A DNA stretch of 64,000 nt from Alphaproteobacteria bacterium (GTDB taxonomy: Bacteria > Pseudomonadota > Alphaproteobacteria > Sphingomonadales > Sphingomonadaceae), in contig JAGWWF010000008.1 in the NCBI GenBank assembly GCA_018970445.1, positions 62,001 through 126,000 on the forward strand. The letters run 5' to 3'. The position numbers and the translations under genes are program-made. The notes beneath the pieces were generated by a model. That model saw only the letters and a program-made list of their open reading frames with translations. It ran no database searches and was not told the origin of the DNA. This document shows, one piece after another, positions 27,943 through 37,241 of this stretch. Each line of letters opens with the position of its first letter. The stretch's first letter is position 1.

Positions 27943-29154
27943 TCAGGCGCGTTCGCGCAACAGCCGGCTCACTGTTTCGTCGAATTCCTTCTTCACCTTG
28001 GCGTTCAATGCGCCGGTGGCCGGGCCGGCCCAGCCAACATGCACTTCCTTCACCCGGCCGTCGCGGCCGATGAAGATGGTGGTGGGCCACACCTTCACCG
28101 GGGCCAATGCGCCCAGCACCTTCTTGGTGTCATCGGCATTGGGCTGCCCGCCATAGACCATCGGATAGATCAGTTTGTACCGGCCCTTGAAGCTGCTGAT
28201 CTGGCGCATGGCGCGGGCTTCATCGCTGCCATATTCGAATTGCAGGCCGATCATTTCCAGCCCTTCCTTCTGCCGCCGCGCGGCATAGGGACCAAGGAAT
28301 TGCGCTTCGTCGTGGCAATTGGGGCACCAGGCTCCGCCGATGGAAATCACCACCACCTTGCCCTTGTAGCGGGCATCGGCCAGGCTGATCATCTGGCCAT
28401 CGGGGGTGGGCAGGCGGAAGGCCAGCCGATCACCGCCTGGCTTTTCCACCGCCACCGCTTCCACGCTGGCCTGTTTTTCCTTTTTCGCCTCCCACGGGTT
28501 GCCGGCCGGCCGGCTGGTGGCGGCAAACTGCGCGCCCTTCAGCGTGTCACCGGCCAGCGTGCCGGTCCACAAACTGGTGAAGCTGCCATCGAAGGTGGAC
28601 AATTTCAGGCTGGCGCCGTTCAGTTCGCCAGACAGATAGCGCATGTCGCCCGACGGCAATTGCACAGTGCCCGAAACCTGGGATCCCGTCTGTTTCAGGA
28701 TGAACAGGCCCTTCACCCGGTTGTCACCATAGGCCAGGTTCCAGCGGCCCGTCACATTGCCGGCCGGCTTCACCGCGCCCGGCGTGAAGCGCCAGCCACC
28801 CCGCACCGCCCTGGCCGGCAGGGTGACAGTGCCGGTAGCGCGCAGCACGGTGGCGCTGCCGGCCAGACTGCCATCGGGGGCGGCCTTCAGCTCCAGCCGG
28901 CTGTTGTAGCTGGGGAACACCAGCGTGAGGCCATCATCGGCAACGCTGAACTGTTCCACCTTCAGCCGTTCCGGCGGGTTGATGATCCACGCCTGGGGGC
29001 CGACCTTGCCGGGCTTCACCTCCAGCGTGAAGGGCAGCGGGCCACCGGGGTGGCCATCGAAGCTGACCCGCCACTGGCCATTGAAATCGGCGGCGGCGGC
29101 AGTGCTGGCAGCCAAGCTGGCGGTGAACAGGGTGGTCAGGAAGTTCATCATCAT
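27943..29154 (-). CDS. Exported thioredoxin-fold protein (TlpA-like) with N-terminal beta domain
   Basis: A 403-residue predicted periplasmic protein. After a signal peptide (ending AASTAAAADF) comes a beta-rich region of about 220 residues that recalls a repeated lipocalin-like or beta-sandwich unit (two GRW/GQW starts). A C-terminal redoxin domain follows, with the W276-C277-P-N-C280 active site and a cis-proline in VWPTTIF. This arrangement is typical of peroxiredoxin/TlpA-type disulfide oxidoreductases. The partner is unknown. Three consecutive ATG codons leave the start uncertain by two codons. Confidence 0.82.
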   Translation of the reverse strand: MMMNFLTTLFTASLAASTAAAADFNGQWRVSFDGHPGGPLPFTLEVKPGKVGPQAWIINPPERLKVEQFSVADDGLTLVFPSYNSRLELKAAPDGSLAGSATVLRATGTVTLPARAVRGGWRFTPGAVKPAGNVTGRWNLAYGDNRVKGLFILKQTGSQVSGTVQLPSGDMRYLSGELNGASLKLSTFDGSFTSLWTGTLAGDTLKGAQFAATSRPAGNPWEAKKEKQASVEAVAVEKPGGDRLAFRLPTPDGQMISLADARYKGKVVVISIGGAWCPNCHDEAQFLGPYAARRQKEGLEMIGLQFEYGSDEARAMRQISSFKGRYKLIYPMVYGGQPNADDTKKVLGALAPVKVWPTTIFIGRDGRVKEVHVGWAGPATGALNAKVKKEFDETVSRLLRERA

Positions 29155-29208
29155 TCCCCCAAACCGGTTTCCGGCGGCCGGCGCAATCCCGGCTTTTCTT
29201 TGCGCATG

Positions 29209-29751
29209 TCAAGCTTGGCTTTGCCGTGCCGCGGTGCGGGCGGCATCGGCGGACGACAGCACATCCCAGGCCGCCTGCACGGCGCGAAAGCGTTCCGCCG
29301 CCTCCGGGCTGTTGCCAGCAACATCGGGGTGGCTGGCCTTGGCGGCGCTGCGCCAGGCAGCGCGGATCGCCTTCATGTCGGCATCCGCATCCAGCCCCAG
29401 CAGCTTGAGCGCATCCAGTTCGGCCCGGCTGCGGCTGCCGTCGCCATCATCGCCCCAGGCCCAATGGCTGGCGCGTTGATATTTGCGCTGCCCGGCTTCG
29501 GCCTGTTCACGGGCGGCGGCTTCTTCAGGCGTGAGACCACGGAAATAGTCCCAGCCGGCGTTATACTCGGCGGCATGGGCCTGGCAGAACCACCAGCGTT
29601 CCGGGCTGTTGGGTGCCTTGGGCGCCGGCCGGTCGCCCACGCTGGTACAGCCATGGCGATCGCACAGGCGCACGGTGGCGGCCGCCGCGCCGGCGCCATA
29701 ATCGCGCCAGCGCGGGAAACCCCAATCATTATTGCGCCGCTGGCGTGGCAC
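29209..29751 (-). CDS. J-domain protein with possible zinc site
   Basis: A 180-residue DnaJ-type co-chaperone. The J-domain is C-terminal (about 113-175) with the essential HPD at 141-143. The N-terminal half contains C30, C35, C56 and H59 around WWFCQAHAAEYN, followed by WDYFRGL, a conserved layout in alphaproteobacterial J-domain proteins that I read as a small zinc-binding module. The start is a GTG with AGGAG about 10 nt upstream; the longer open frame reaching 30021 overlaps the divergent transporter gene and is not credible. It likely recruits DnaK to specific clients; the clients are unknown. Confidence 0.84.
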   Translation of the reverse strand: MPRQRRNNDWGFPRWRDYGAGAAAATVRLCDRHGCTSVGDRPAPKAPNSPERWWFCQAHAAEYNAGWDYFRGLTPEEAAAREQAEAGQRKYQRASHWAWGDDGDGSRSRAELDALKLLGLDADADMKAIRAAWRSAAKASHPDVAGNSPEAAERFRAVQAAWDVLSSADAARTAARQSQA

Positions 29752-29845
29752 CTCGTGGTTGCTCCTTTTGGCCCCAGCATAGGGCGAATCACCCGGTTCC
29801 TCCAGTCTGGACGGAGGGGCCGGAAACAGGCATGGCCAATGCCAG

Positions 29846-31093
29846 ATGTGGACGCTTGTTGCTACGCGGCGCTTTGGCCCCCTGTTCGTCACCCAGTTGC
29901 TGGGGGCGTTTAACGACAATCTGTTCCGCACCGCACTGGTGTTCATCGTCGCCTTTGATCTGGCCGCCGCCGATGCGGATCGGGCAGCGATGCTGGCCTC
30001 TGCCGCCGCCGGGCTGTTCATCTTGCCCTATGTGCTGTTTTCCGGCCTGGCCGGCAGCGCGGCCGACCGGCGCGACAAGGGCGACATTGCCCGGCTGGTC
30101 AAGCTGCTGGAAATCGGTTTCATGGCCCTGGGCTGGGCGGCGCTGGCGCTGGGTTCGCTAGAACTGGCGCTGGCGGTGGTGTTCCTGATGGGCTGCCATT
30201 CCACCCTGTTCGGGCCGGTGAAATATGCGATTCTGCCCCAGCATCTGCGCGACAATGAACTGATCGCCGGCACCGGCCTGGTGGAAGCTGCCACGTTTGT
30301 GGCGATCCTGCTGGGACAGGTTGCCGGCGGCCTGCTGGCCGCCGCCGCGGTGGGGCCGGTGGCCCTGGCGCTGGCCGGCATCGGCTGGCTGGCCGCCCGC
30401 GCCATCCCGCCAGCCCCGCCCGAACAGCCGGGGCAAAGGCTGGACTGGAACCCGGCATCCACCAGCCGCGCGGCACTGGCAACCGCGCTGGGCAATCGCC
30501 GCCTGCTGGTAGCGACGCTGGCGATAAGCTGGTTCTGGGCGCTGGGCGCCATCTATACCAGCCAGTTCGTGCCAATGGCCAAACATGCCATGGGCGGCAA
30601 CGAAGCGGTGGCGACGCTGTTTCTGGCCGCTTTTTCGGTGGGCATCGCGGTGGGTTCCATTGCCGTGGGCCGCTGGCTGAAGGGGCGGGTGAGCACGCGG
30701 CTGTGCGCCGGGGCCGGGCTGGTGATGGCGCTGGCCGGCGGCGATCTGTGGTTCAGCGTGCCGGCCGTGGGCACGGCGCCCAAGGATGTGCTGCGGTTCT
30801 TTGCCGAACCGGCCGGCTGGCGGGTGCTGGCCGATCTGCTGGTGCTGGCGCTGGCCGGCGGGGTGTTTTCGGTGCCGCTTTATGCCGTGCTGCAAACCGC
30901 CGGGCCGGCGCAGAGCCGGGCCAGCGCCATTGCGGCCAACAACATCATCAACAGCCTGTTCCAGGTGGGCGCGGTGCTGGCCGCCGGGGCCGCCGTGGGG
31001 GCCGGGCTGGGCGTGGTGCCGGTGCTGGCGATCAGCGGCCTGACGGTGCTGCTGCTGCTGCCGGCACTGAACGGTCTGGATCGGCGGGCATAG
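29846..31093 (+). CDS. MFS transporter, LplT-like lysophospholipid transporter
   Basis: A 415-residue, 12-segment major facilitator protein. The start RRFGPLFVTQLLGAFNDNLFRTALV and the GCHSTLFGPVKYAILPQHL stretch are the marks of the LplT branch, which flips lysophospholipids across the inner membrane. In many bacteria it is fused or adjacent to acyl-ACP synthetase/acyltransferase (Aas) domains. No Aas gene is visible here, so substrate assignment rests on the family alone. The 3' end overlaps the convergent diheme cytochrome gene by 62 nt. Confidence 0.87.
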   Translation: MWTLVATRRFGPLFVTQLLGAFNDNLFRTALVFIVAFDLAAADADRAAMLASAAAGLFILPYVLFSGLAGSAADRRDKGDIARLVKLLEIGFMALGWAALALGSLELALAVVFLMGCHSTLFGPVKYAILPQHLRDNELIAGTGLVEAATFVAILLGQVAGGLLAAAAVGPVALALAGIGWLAARAIPPAPPEQPGQRLDWNPASTSRAALATALGNRRLLVATLAISWFWALGAIYTSQFVPMAKHAMGGNEAVATLFLAAFSVGIAVGSIAVGRWLKGRVSTRLCAGAGLVMALAGGDLWFSVPAVGTAPKDVLRFFAEPAGWRVLADLLVLALAGGVFSVPLYAVLQTAGPAQSRASAIAANNIINSLFQVGAVLAAGAAVGAGLGVVPVLAISGLTVLLLLPALNGLDRRA

Positions 31094-32078
31094 CCGCAAT
31101 CCACTGGCGGATCAGCGCCACGCCTTCGGCATGAATCAGGCTGCGGCCAAACTGCGGCATCATCACGCCCGGTTCGGAGGACAACATGCGGTGCAGCAGG
31201 ATCGATTGTTCCGGCTGACCCGGCGCAATCGAAAATTCGAACCCGCCCGAACCGCGCCCGGCCGCCACCGGCCGCTTGTTGATGCCGATATGGGCCGGTT
31301 CGTGCTCGTCGGCCTCCAGCCAGAGGCCGGAATTGGAGGCAAAGCCGGCGCGATTGTGGCAATGGCCGCAATTGACGGCCAGATAGGCGCGGGCGCGGGC
31401 ATCCAGGCTGGCCGCGGCATCATCCCAGCGCGCCAGCTGCGGCACGCCGCTGGCCGGCAGATGGGCCAGCCGACCACTGGCCTGCCATTGCCGCAATTGC
31501 CTGCCGTCGTTCAGATTGGCGGCCGTTGGCCCGATTGGCGTGATCACCTCGCCCGATTGGTGGCAGGTCTTGCACTGGTTCTGGTTGGGCACGGCATAAT
31601 CGATGGTCTGCAGCCGGCCATCACGGCCGATCAGCGCCACGGGCACCCTCTTGCCGGCGCGCTTCAGCACGGCCTCACCGCCTTCCTCGACATAGCTCAA
31701 GGCCACCCAGCCAGCCGGGCGATGGATCAGCAACCGGGTTTCGATGAGCGTCATTGCCTGCCCCGGCGCACGCGCATCGGCCGGAAAGGCAAAGCGCTTG
31801 ATCAGTACGCTGCCCACCGGCAGGGCCAGCGGGCCGCTGGCGCGATAATCGGCCGCCGTGCCGGGCGGCAGCCAGACATAGCGGGTCTTTTCGGCCCCAT
31901 CGGAAAACAGCGGGGTATTGAGGCTGTAAGGCTGCACGCCGGCCGCCGGGTGGCCGGCGGCATCAAACAGGTGATAATCGGCCAGCCGCGGCGCATCGTT
32001 TGAAAGCAGCAGATCGCCATCCACCTGGTGCGCCGGGGCCGCACCCAGCAGCAACAGGGCCAGCAGTGCGCGTTTCAT
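31032..32078 (-). CDS. Periplasmic diheme c-type cytochrome, SO2930 family
   Basis: A 348-residue exported protein (signal peptide about residues 1-17) with two heme-attachment sites, C169-K-T-C172-H and C237-G-H-C240-H. The N-terminal half is a beta-rich domain (LSLNTPLFSDGAEKTRYVWLP-type) and a MMPQFG stretch near the C-terminus may supply a methionine ligand. This layout is the conserved SO2930/HNE_0200-type family, regularly paired with a parallel beta-helix protein, as here. The function of the pair is not established. Its ATG overlaps the beta-helix gene's stop (ATGA), so the two are co-translated. Confidence 0.84.
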   Translation of the reverse strand: MKRALLALLLLGAAPAHQVDGDLLLSNDAPRLADYHLFDAAGHPAAGVQPYSLNTPLFSDGAEKTRYVWLPPGTAADYRASGPLALPVGSVLIKRFAFPADARAPGQAMTLIETRLLIHRPAGWVALSYVEEGGEAVLKRAGKRVPVALIGRDGRLQTIDYAVPNQNQCKTCHQSGEVITPIGPTAANLNDGRQLRQWQASGRLAHLPASGVPQLARWDDAAASLDARARAYLAVNCGHCHNRAGFASNSGLWLEADEHEPAHIGINKRPVAAGRGSGGFEFSIAPGQPEQSILLHRMLSSEPGVMMPQFGRSLIHAEGVALIRQWIAAMPADPDRSVPAAAAAPSGR

Positions 32079-33292
32079 CGGCTGCGTGCTTCCAGTGCGG
32101 CCGGCAGCGTGATGGCGGGCCGATTGCCAACAACCAGGGCCTGCGGCAGCGGGGTTGGCCGCGCCGCGCTGGCCGGCGTGCCCTGCAGCCCCAGATTGAG
32201 GCTGAAGCCGGGCGCATCGCTGGCAATATTGCCGCCATCCGTGCGTTCGCCGCCGCCGGGTACGACATAGCGGGTGATGCCATCCCACATCACCGGCGGC
32301 ACGATGCCGCCCAGCGCGGCGGCGATCTCCTTGCCGCCCTTGAAGGCCGGGGCGGTGCCATTGCCGCTGAAGCGATTGCCGGCCACGAACACGCTGCGCG
32401 GCAGCGGATTATAGGCCGCATCGGTGAAGGCCTGGGTGTAGGCCACGATCATCACGCCGTTGCCATTGTTGTTGGTGATGTCGTTGTCGTTGATCTCCAC
32501 CTGGCTGTTGGCCATCACCATCACGCCGGTGCCCGATGGCACACCCGCGACGATATTGCCGGGCGCGGCGAAGTTCACATGATTGTTGGCCAGCACCCGG
32601 TTGCCGCGAATGCGCACGTTGCGGCCGCCCTGTTGCGGCAAATCGGGCAGATCGAACACCAATATGCCGCCGGCATTGTTGGTGGCGGTGTTGCCGATCA
32701 CATCGGCATCAAAGCTGTTCTCGATCTCGATCCCGGCCACGTTCATTTCGGCGCGACTGGCCCGCACGATGATGTTCTGCGACTGGCCGACATAGATGCC
32801 GGCATCGGATGCGCCCTTCACCACACTGCGATCGATCAGCACGTTTTTCGAGCTGACCGGATAAAGGCCGTAGGCGCCATTGGTGGATTTGGGTCCGCCG
32901 GTCCATTCCACCCGCAGGTTGATCAGCGCAATGCCGTCGCTGCCCTTGGACTTGATGCCGTTGCCCGCGGCATTTTCCACGGCCAGATCGCGCACCACCA
33001 CCGCATCGGAGGTGATCAGCACGCCTTCGCCCGACCCTTTCTGGCTGGTGAAATCCAGGATGGTGGCAGCGGGGCCATCGCCCTTCACCGTCACATTGTC
33101 CACATCCAGCGACAGGCCGTCGGCCAGCGCATAGCGGCCGGCCGCGATGTGGATCACATCACCTGGTTGCGCCTCGATGAAGGCGGTCTGCAATTTTTCC
33201 TGGGCATTGCCGCCGGGGCCGACATGGATGGTCCTGGCAGTGGCGATGCCGGCCAGCAGGCTGAGTGTGACGGCGGCGAACAGGCGGCGCAT
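32075..33292 (-). CDS. Exported parallel beta-helix protein paired with diheme cytochrome
   Basis: A 405-residue secreted protein: signal peptide (residues about 1-19), the start ARTIHVGPGGNAQEKLQTAF typical of pectate-lyase-like helices, then about ten right-handed beta-helix coils. The coils are rich in Asn/Gly/Val repeats such as NVLIDRSVVKGASDAGIYV and VEINDNDITNNNGNGVMI. No lyase catalytic set is obvious to me, so it may bind rather than cut a glycan. An in-frame TTG at 33307 is an alternative start. The gene is the upstream member of a two-gene operon with the diheme cytochrome. Confidence 0.84.
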   Translation of the reverse strand: MRRLFAAVTLSLLAGIATARTIHVGPGGNAQEKLQTAFIEAQPGDVIHIAAGRYALADGLSLDVDNVTVKGDGPAATILDFTSQKGSGEGVLITSDAVVVRDLAVENAAGNGIKSKGSDGIALINLRVEWTGGPKSTNGAYGLYPVSSKNVLIDRSVVKGASDAGIYVGQSQNIIVRASRAEMNVAGIEIENSFDADVIGNTATNNAGGILVFDLPDLPQQGGRNVRIRGNRVLANNHVNFAAPGNIVAGVPSGTGVMVMANSQVEINDNDITNNNGNGVMIVAYTQAFTDAAYNPLPRSVFVAGNRFSGNGTAPAFKGGKEIAAALGGIVPPVMWDGITRYVVPGGGERTDGGNIASDAPGFSLNLGLQGTPASAARPTPLPQALVVGNRPAITLPAALEARSR

Positions 33293-33432
33293 GTGGCATT
33301 TCCCCAAGGCTGATTGCGTGCAGCTTCACCCGAATGGCGGCACGGCTCAAGCCCCAAATCCACCTTGTGGTGCCAGCGGGTTAATCGCCATTCATCGCCA
33401 TGGCAGCGGGCCTTTGGTAGCCTGCACCGGCC

Positions 33433-34194
33433 ATGCCCGCGACTCTGCCCCCCGCACCCCCTGCCCCGCCGCCTGCCCTGATGGTGTCGGGGCTGGTGAA
33501 GGGCTTTGCCGGCGTGACGGCCGTGGCTGGGCTGGATCTGCTGGTGCCGGCCGGCGAAATCTATGCCCTGCTCGGCCCCAATGGCGCAGGCAAGACGACA
33601 AGCCTGCGCATGATCACCGGCCTTGCCCGGCCCGATGCCGGTTCCATCCGCATTTTTGGCATCGATGCGCTGGCCGATCCGATCGCGGCCAAGCAGATGC
33701 TGGCCTGGCTGCCGGACGAGCCATTGTTGTACGACAAGCTGACAGCGGCGGAATATCTGGCCTTTGTTGCCGGCCTGTGGCGGGTGCCGGCCGCCGTGGC
33801 GGCTGCGCGGGCCGATGATCTGCTGGCCCGGCTGGGCCTCGCGGCGCAGCGCGATGCCCGCTGCGAAGGCTTTTCGCGCGGCATGAAGCAGAAACTGGCG
33901 CTGGCCGGCGCACTTATCCACGCGCCCCGCCTTTTGATCCTGGATGAACCGTTGACCGGACTGGATGCCGCCGCCGCGCGCGTGGTGAAGGACATGCTGA
34001 TCGAAATCGCTGCGACCGGCGCCACCGTGATCATCACCACCCACATATTGGAAGTGGCCGAACGCATGGCCAGCCGCATCGGCATCATCCGCGCCGGCCG
34101 GCTGGTGGCGCAAGGCACGATGGCCGAACTCGCCGCCGGCCGCAGCGCCGGCACCACGCTGGAAGACGTGTTCCTGGAACTGGCAGCCGCGTGA
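33433..34194 (+). CDS. ABC transporter ATP-binding protein
   Basis: A 253-residue ABC ATPase: Walker A GPNGAGKT (48-55), signature FSRGMKQKLALAG (about 147), Walker B LLILDEP, and H-loop THILEVAERM. It belongs to the ABC-2/drug-and-polysaccharide exporter class that pairs with a separate permease. An alanine/proline-rich N-terminal extension of about 17 residues precedes the domain. The next gene, overlapping its stop, is the cognate permease. Substrate unknown. Confidence 0.9.
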   Translation: MPATLPPAPPAPPPALMVSGLVKGFAGVTAVAGLDLLVPAGEIYALLGPNGAGKTTSLRMITGLARPDAGSIRIFGIDALADPIAAKQMLAWLPDEPLLYDKLTAAEYLAFVAGLWRVPAAVAAARADDLLARLGLAAQRDARCEGFSRGMKQKLALAGALIHAPRLLILDEPLTGLDAAAARVVKDMLIEIAATGATVIITTHILEVAERMASRIGIIRAGRLVAQGTMAELAAGRSAGTTLEDVFLELAAA

Positions 34195-35660
34195 TGGCCT
34201 GGCCGCCCGGCCCGTTTGCCCCGGCCAGCCTGCCGTGGCTGGTGCTGCACGACATGCGGGTGCGGGTGCGCGGCCAGCCGGGCCGGCTGGCGCGAACGCT
34301 GCTGATCCTGATGCTGGCGATCCTGCCGCTGGTGATCGGCAGCATGCTGGCCTGGCGCTGGCGCGATGCGGCAATGCTGCCGGTGGCGGTGCTGGGGCAG
34401 GTTGCCGCCGCCATGGCCGCCATGGCGCTGGTCATGCTCAGTTCGGCCTATGCCCATGTGCTGCGCATGGGGCGGGATCCCGGCGAGCTGGAACTGCTGC
34501 TGGCTGCCCCGATTCCGACGGCACGGGCGATCACCATGCGCACCGCCAGCATCACCGCGCTGGTGGCCCTGCCCTTCCTGCTGCTGACCACGCCCTTCTT
34601 CATCGCATCGGCGCTGCTTGGCCATGGGCCGTGGCTGGCCGGGCCGCTGGTGGTGGCGGCCGTGGCGATCACCGCCACCGCGGCGGCGCTGGCGGTGGCG
34701 GCCGGGCTGGATCGGCTGCTGGGCCCGGCCCGTGCCCGTCTGGCGGCGCAGTTGACCGGCGTGCTGCTGGGCGCATCGATGTTCGTGATCAGCCAGACCC
34801 CCAATTTCGCGCCGGCCTGGTTTGCAGCCCGCATGGCCGCGCTTGATCAGCCACTGCCCTTGCTGCTCGCCATCCCGCCGCGCGCCCTGCTGGGCGATCC
34901 GGCACCGCTGCTGGTGATACTGGCGCTGGCGGTTCTGGCGGCGCGCGGTGCGGCGCGATTGGCCGCCAGCCGGCTGGAGGCGGCACCAGCCCCGGCGATC
35001 AACGCCGGCCGCGGCCCGGCCGCGCGCTTTGGCGGCAGCCCGCTGGCCGTGCTGTTTGCCAAGGAATTGCGGCTGCTGCGCCGCGATCCCGAACTGGTGG
35101 CCCAGATCGGCCAGCAACTGGTGTTCATGGTGCCGATCATCGCGCTGATCTTCACCGGCGGCAGCATCACACCGGGCCGGCTGGCGGCGGCCGGCGTGTT
35201 TGTGAGCGGCGCGCTGGCATCGTCGCTGGCCTGGCTGGTGATCGCCGCCGAAGACGCGCCGGATCTGATCGCGGCCGCGCCGGTGCCGGCCGGCCAGGTG
35301 CTGCTGGCCAAGCTGGGTGCGGCGCTGGTGCCGCCGCTGCTGCTGGTGCTGGGGCTGGCGGCGCTGGTGGTGGTGCGGCAGCCGCTGGCGGCGGCACTGA
35401 TGCTGCCGATGGCGCTGATGGCCGGACTGGCCACCGCGGCCATGCAATATTGGACGCGCCAGCCGATGAAGCGCAGCGCCTTTCGCCAGCGCTATCGATC
35501 GTCGCTGTTGATGGCGATGGGCGAATTCATCGTGCTGGGCAGCCTGGCGGCGGCAACGCACCTGGCGCTGGCCGCCAGCCTGTGGGCGCTGGCCGCTGTT
35601 GCGGTGCCGGCCGTGCTGCTGGCCGGCGTGTGGTGGTTTCGCGTCAGGCCGCCCGGTTGA
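34194..35660 (+). CDS. ABC exporter permease
   Basis: A 488-residue hydrophobic protein with about 12 predicted membrane segments and very high Ala/Leu content. It follows the ABC ATPase with a TGATG overlap, so the two form one exporter. The size suggests that the two permease halves are joined in one chain. No sequence mark for a substrate is visible. The 3' end overlaps the convergent eda gene by 17 nt. An in-frame GTG one codon upstream is an alternative start. Confidence 0.82.
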   Translation: MAWPPGPFAPASLPWLVLHDMRVRVRGQPGRLARTLLILMLAILPLVIGSMLAWRWRDAAMLPVAVLGQVAAAMAAMALVMLSSAYAHVLRMGRDPGELELLLAAPIPTARAITMRTASITALVALPFLLLTTPFFIASALLGHGPWLAGPLVVAAVAITATAAALAVAAGLDRLLGPARARLAAQLTGVLLGASMFVISQTPNFAPAWFAARMAALDQPLPLLLAIPPRALLGDPAPLLVILALAVLAARGAARLAASRLEAAPAPAINAGRGPAARFGGSPLAVLFAKELRLLRRDPELVAQIGQQLVFMVPIIALIFTGGSITPGRLAAAGVFVSGALASSLAWLVIAAEDAPDLIAAAPVPAGQVLLAKLGAALVPPLLLVLGLAALVVVRQPLAAALMLPMALMAGLATAAMQYWTRQPMKRSAFRQRYRSSLLMAMGEFIVLGSLAAATHLALAASLWALAAVAVPAVLLAGVWWFRVRPPG

Positions 35661-36261
35661 GCGCGGCGGCGGCGCGGGCGCGGGCGGTGATGGCGGGCCA
35701 ATCGCTTTCCCCCCGCTTGGCCAGCCAGCTGCCGCCCACGCAGACTACCGCTGGTTCGGCAAGCCAATCGGGCGCGCTGGCTTCGGTGATGCCGCCCGTG
35801 GGGCAAAAGCGCACGCCGCCAAACACAGCGGCCATGGCCTTCAGCGCCGGCAGGCCGCCATTGGCGGTGGCGGGAAAATATTTCAGCCTGGAAAAGCCCT
35901 GTTCCAGCGCGGCGATGATGTCGGTGGCGGTGGCGACACCGGGCAGGAACGGCACGCCGCTGGCCCGCGCCGCGCCGGCCAGCGTGGGCGTGAGGCCGGG
36001 CGAAACGACGAAGCGCGCGCCGGCCGCAACCGCCTGATCCAGATCCTGCGGTGACAGCACGGTGCCGGCCCCCACCACGGCCCCCGGCACTTCGGCCATC
36101 GCCCGGATGACATCCAGGGCCGCCGGCGTGCGCAGCGTTACCTCCAGCACGGGCAGCCCACCGGCCACCAGTGCCTGCGCCAACGGGCGGGCGTGGGCGA
36201 CATCATCCACCACCAGCACGGGGATGACGGGGGCAAGGCGCATGATGATGTCGATATTCAT
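35644..36261 (-). CDS. eda: KDPG/KHG aldolase
   Basis: A 205-residue class I aldolase cleaving 2-keto-3-deoxy-6-phosphogluconate to pyruvate and glyceraldehyde 3-phosphate, the last Entner-Doudoroff step. PVIPVLVVDD, the glutamate in LEVTLRTPAA and the Schiff-base lysine in FSRLKYFPA are all present. The start overlaps the glk stop (ATGA). It is the last gene of the alpha-glucan operon. edd, which would make its substrate, is not nearby. Confidence 0.96.
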   Translation of the reverse strand: MNIDIIMRLAPVIPVLVVDDVAHARPLAQALVAGGLPVLEVTLRTPAALDVIRAMAEVPGAVVGAGTVLSPQDLDQAVAAGARFVVSPGLTPTLAGAARASGVPFLPGVATATDIIAALEQGFSRLKYFPATANGGLPALKAMAAVFGGVRFCPTGGITEASAPDWLAEPAVVCVGGSWLAKRGESDWPAITARARAAAALNRAA

Positions 36262-37241
36262 CGGGCGGCTCCATGGCGGCGGGCAAAGGCGGCGGCCGCG
36301 CCATACAGGCCGGGTTGCGGGTGGGCGATCAGCTTCACCGGCAGGCTGCGCATCAGATTTTCAAACCGGCCCTTGGCGGCAAAGCGCCCGGCAAATCCGG
36401 AATTGGGCAGAAGATCGGCCAGGCGGGCGCCCAGCCCGCCGCCGATCACCACACCGCCCGCGCCATGCGCCAGCGCGATGTTGCCGGCAAAGCTGCCAAG
36501 CGCGAGGCAGAAGCGATCAAGCGCAGCGGTGGCAAGGCTGTCCGCGCCGCTCATCGCCAGTGTCCACAGCGCCTTGTCGTCCATCGGCGCGATGGCACGG
36601 CCTTCCAGTGCGGCCAGCGCAGCATGGATATCGGCCAGGCCAGGCCCCGAAATCACCCGTTCGGCTGAAACCCGGCCAAAGCGGCGCCGAAAATGCGCCA
36701 ATATCGCATCTTCCAGCGCATCGACCGGGGCGAAATCGCCATGGCTGCCTTCGCTGGGCAGCACCTGCCAATCCGTGCCGCCGTTCTTCACCAACAAGCC
36801 AACCCCCAGCCCGGTGCCGGGGCCAAGCACCGAAATGGTACCGCGATCGGGCAGCGGCTGATCCGGCCCGCACAGATGACGAAACGCATCGGGCCCACAG
36901 GCACCAACGGCATAGGCCACCGCCTCGAAATCATTGACCAGCACATGCGCATCCACATCCAGCTTGGCATTGATCAGCGCCGGGCGGATCACCCAGGGAT
37001 TGTTGGTCAGTTTCAGCTCTTCGCCCACCACCGGGCCGGCCACGGCGATGGCAGCGGCCCGCGGCAGCGGCCGGCCAACGCTTGTGGCAAACGCCTCCCA
37101 CGCCATCTGCAGCGAGGCATGTTCGGCACAGCGCATCACCACCGGATCGCCAAGATCGGCCACCCTGCCCGCACCATCCAGCCGGGCAAGCGCAAAGCGG
37201 GCGTGGGTGCCGCCTATGTCGGCCGCCACAAGCTCAATCAT
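36258..37241 (-). CDS. glk: Glucokinase
   Basis: A 327-residue Glk-type glucokinase (not ROK): ATP-binding LVAADIGGTHARFALA at the start, LVNDFEAVAYAV and GPGTGLGVGLLV follow. It phosphorylates glucose released by the upstream glucosidases, which fits uptake of free sugar rather than PTS transport. It overlaps zwf by 8 nt and eda by 4 nt. Confidence 0.95.
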   Translation of the reverse strand: MIELVAADIGGTHARFALARLDGAGRVADLGDPVVMRCAEHASLQMAWEAFATSVGRPLPRAAAIAVAGPVVGEELKLTNNPWVIRPALINAKLDVDAHVLVNDFEAVAYAVGACGPDAFRHLCGPDQPLPDRGTISVLGPGTGLGVGLLVKNGGTDWQVLPSEGSHGDFAPVDALEDAILAHFRRRFGRVSAERVISGPGLADIHAALAALEGRAIAPMDDKALWTLAMSGADSLATAALDRFCLALGSFAGNIALAHGAGGVVIGGGLGARLADLLPNSGFAGRFAAKGRFENLMRSLPVKLIAHPQPGLYGAAAAFARRHGAAR

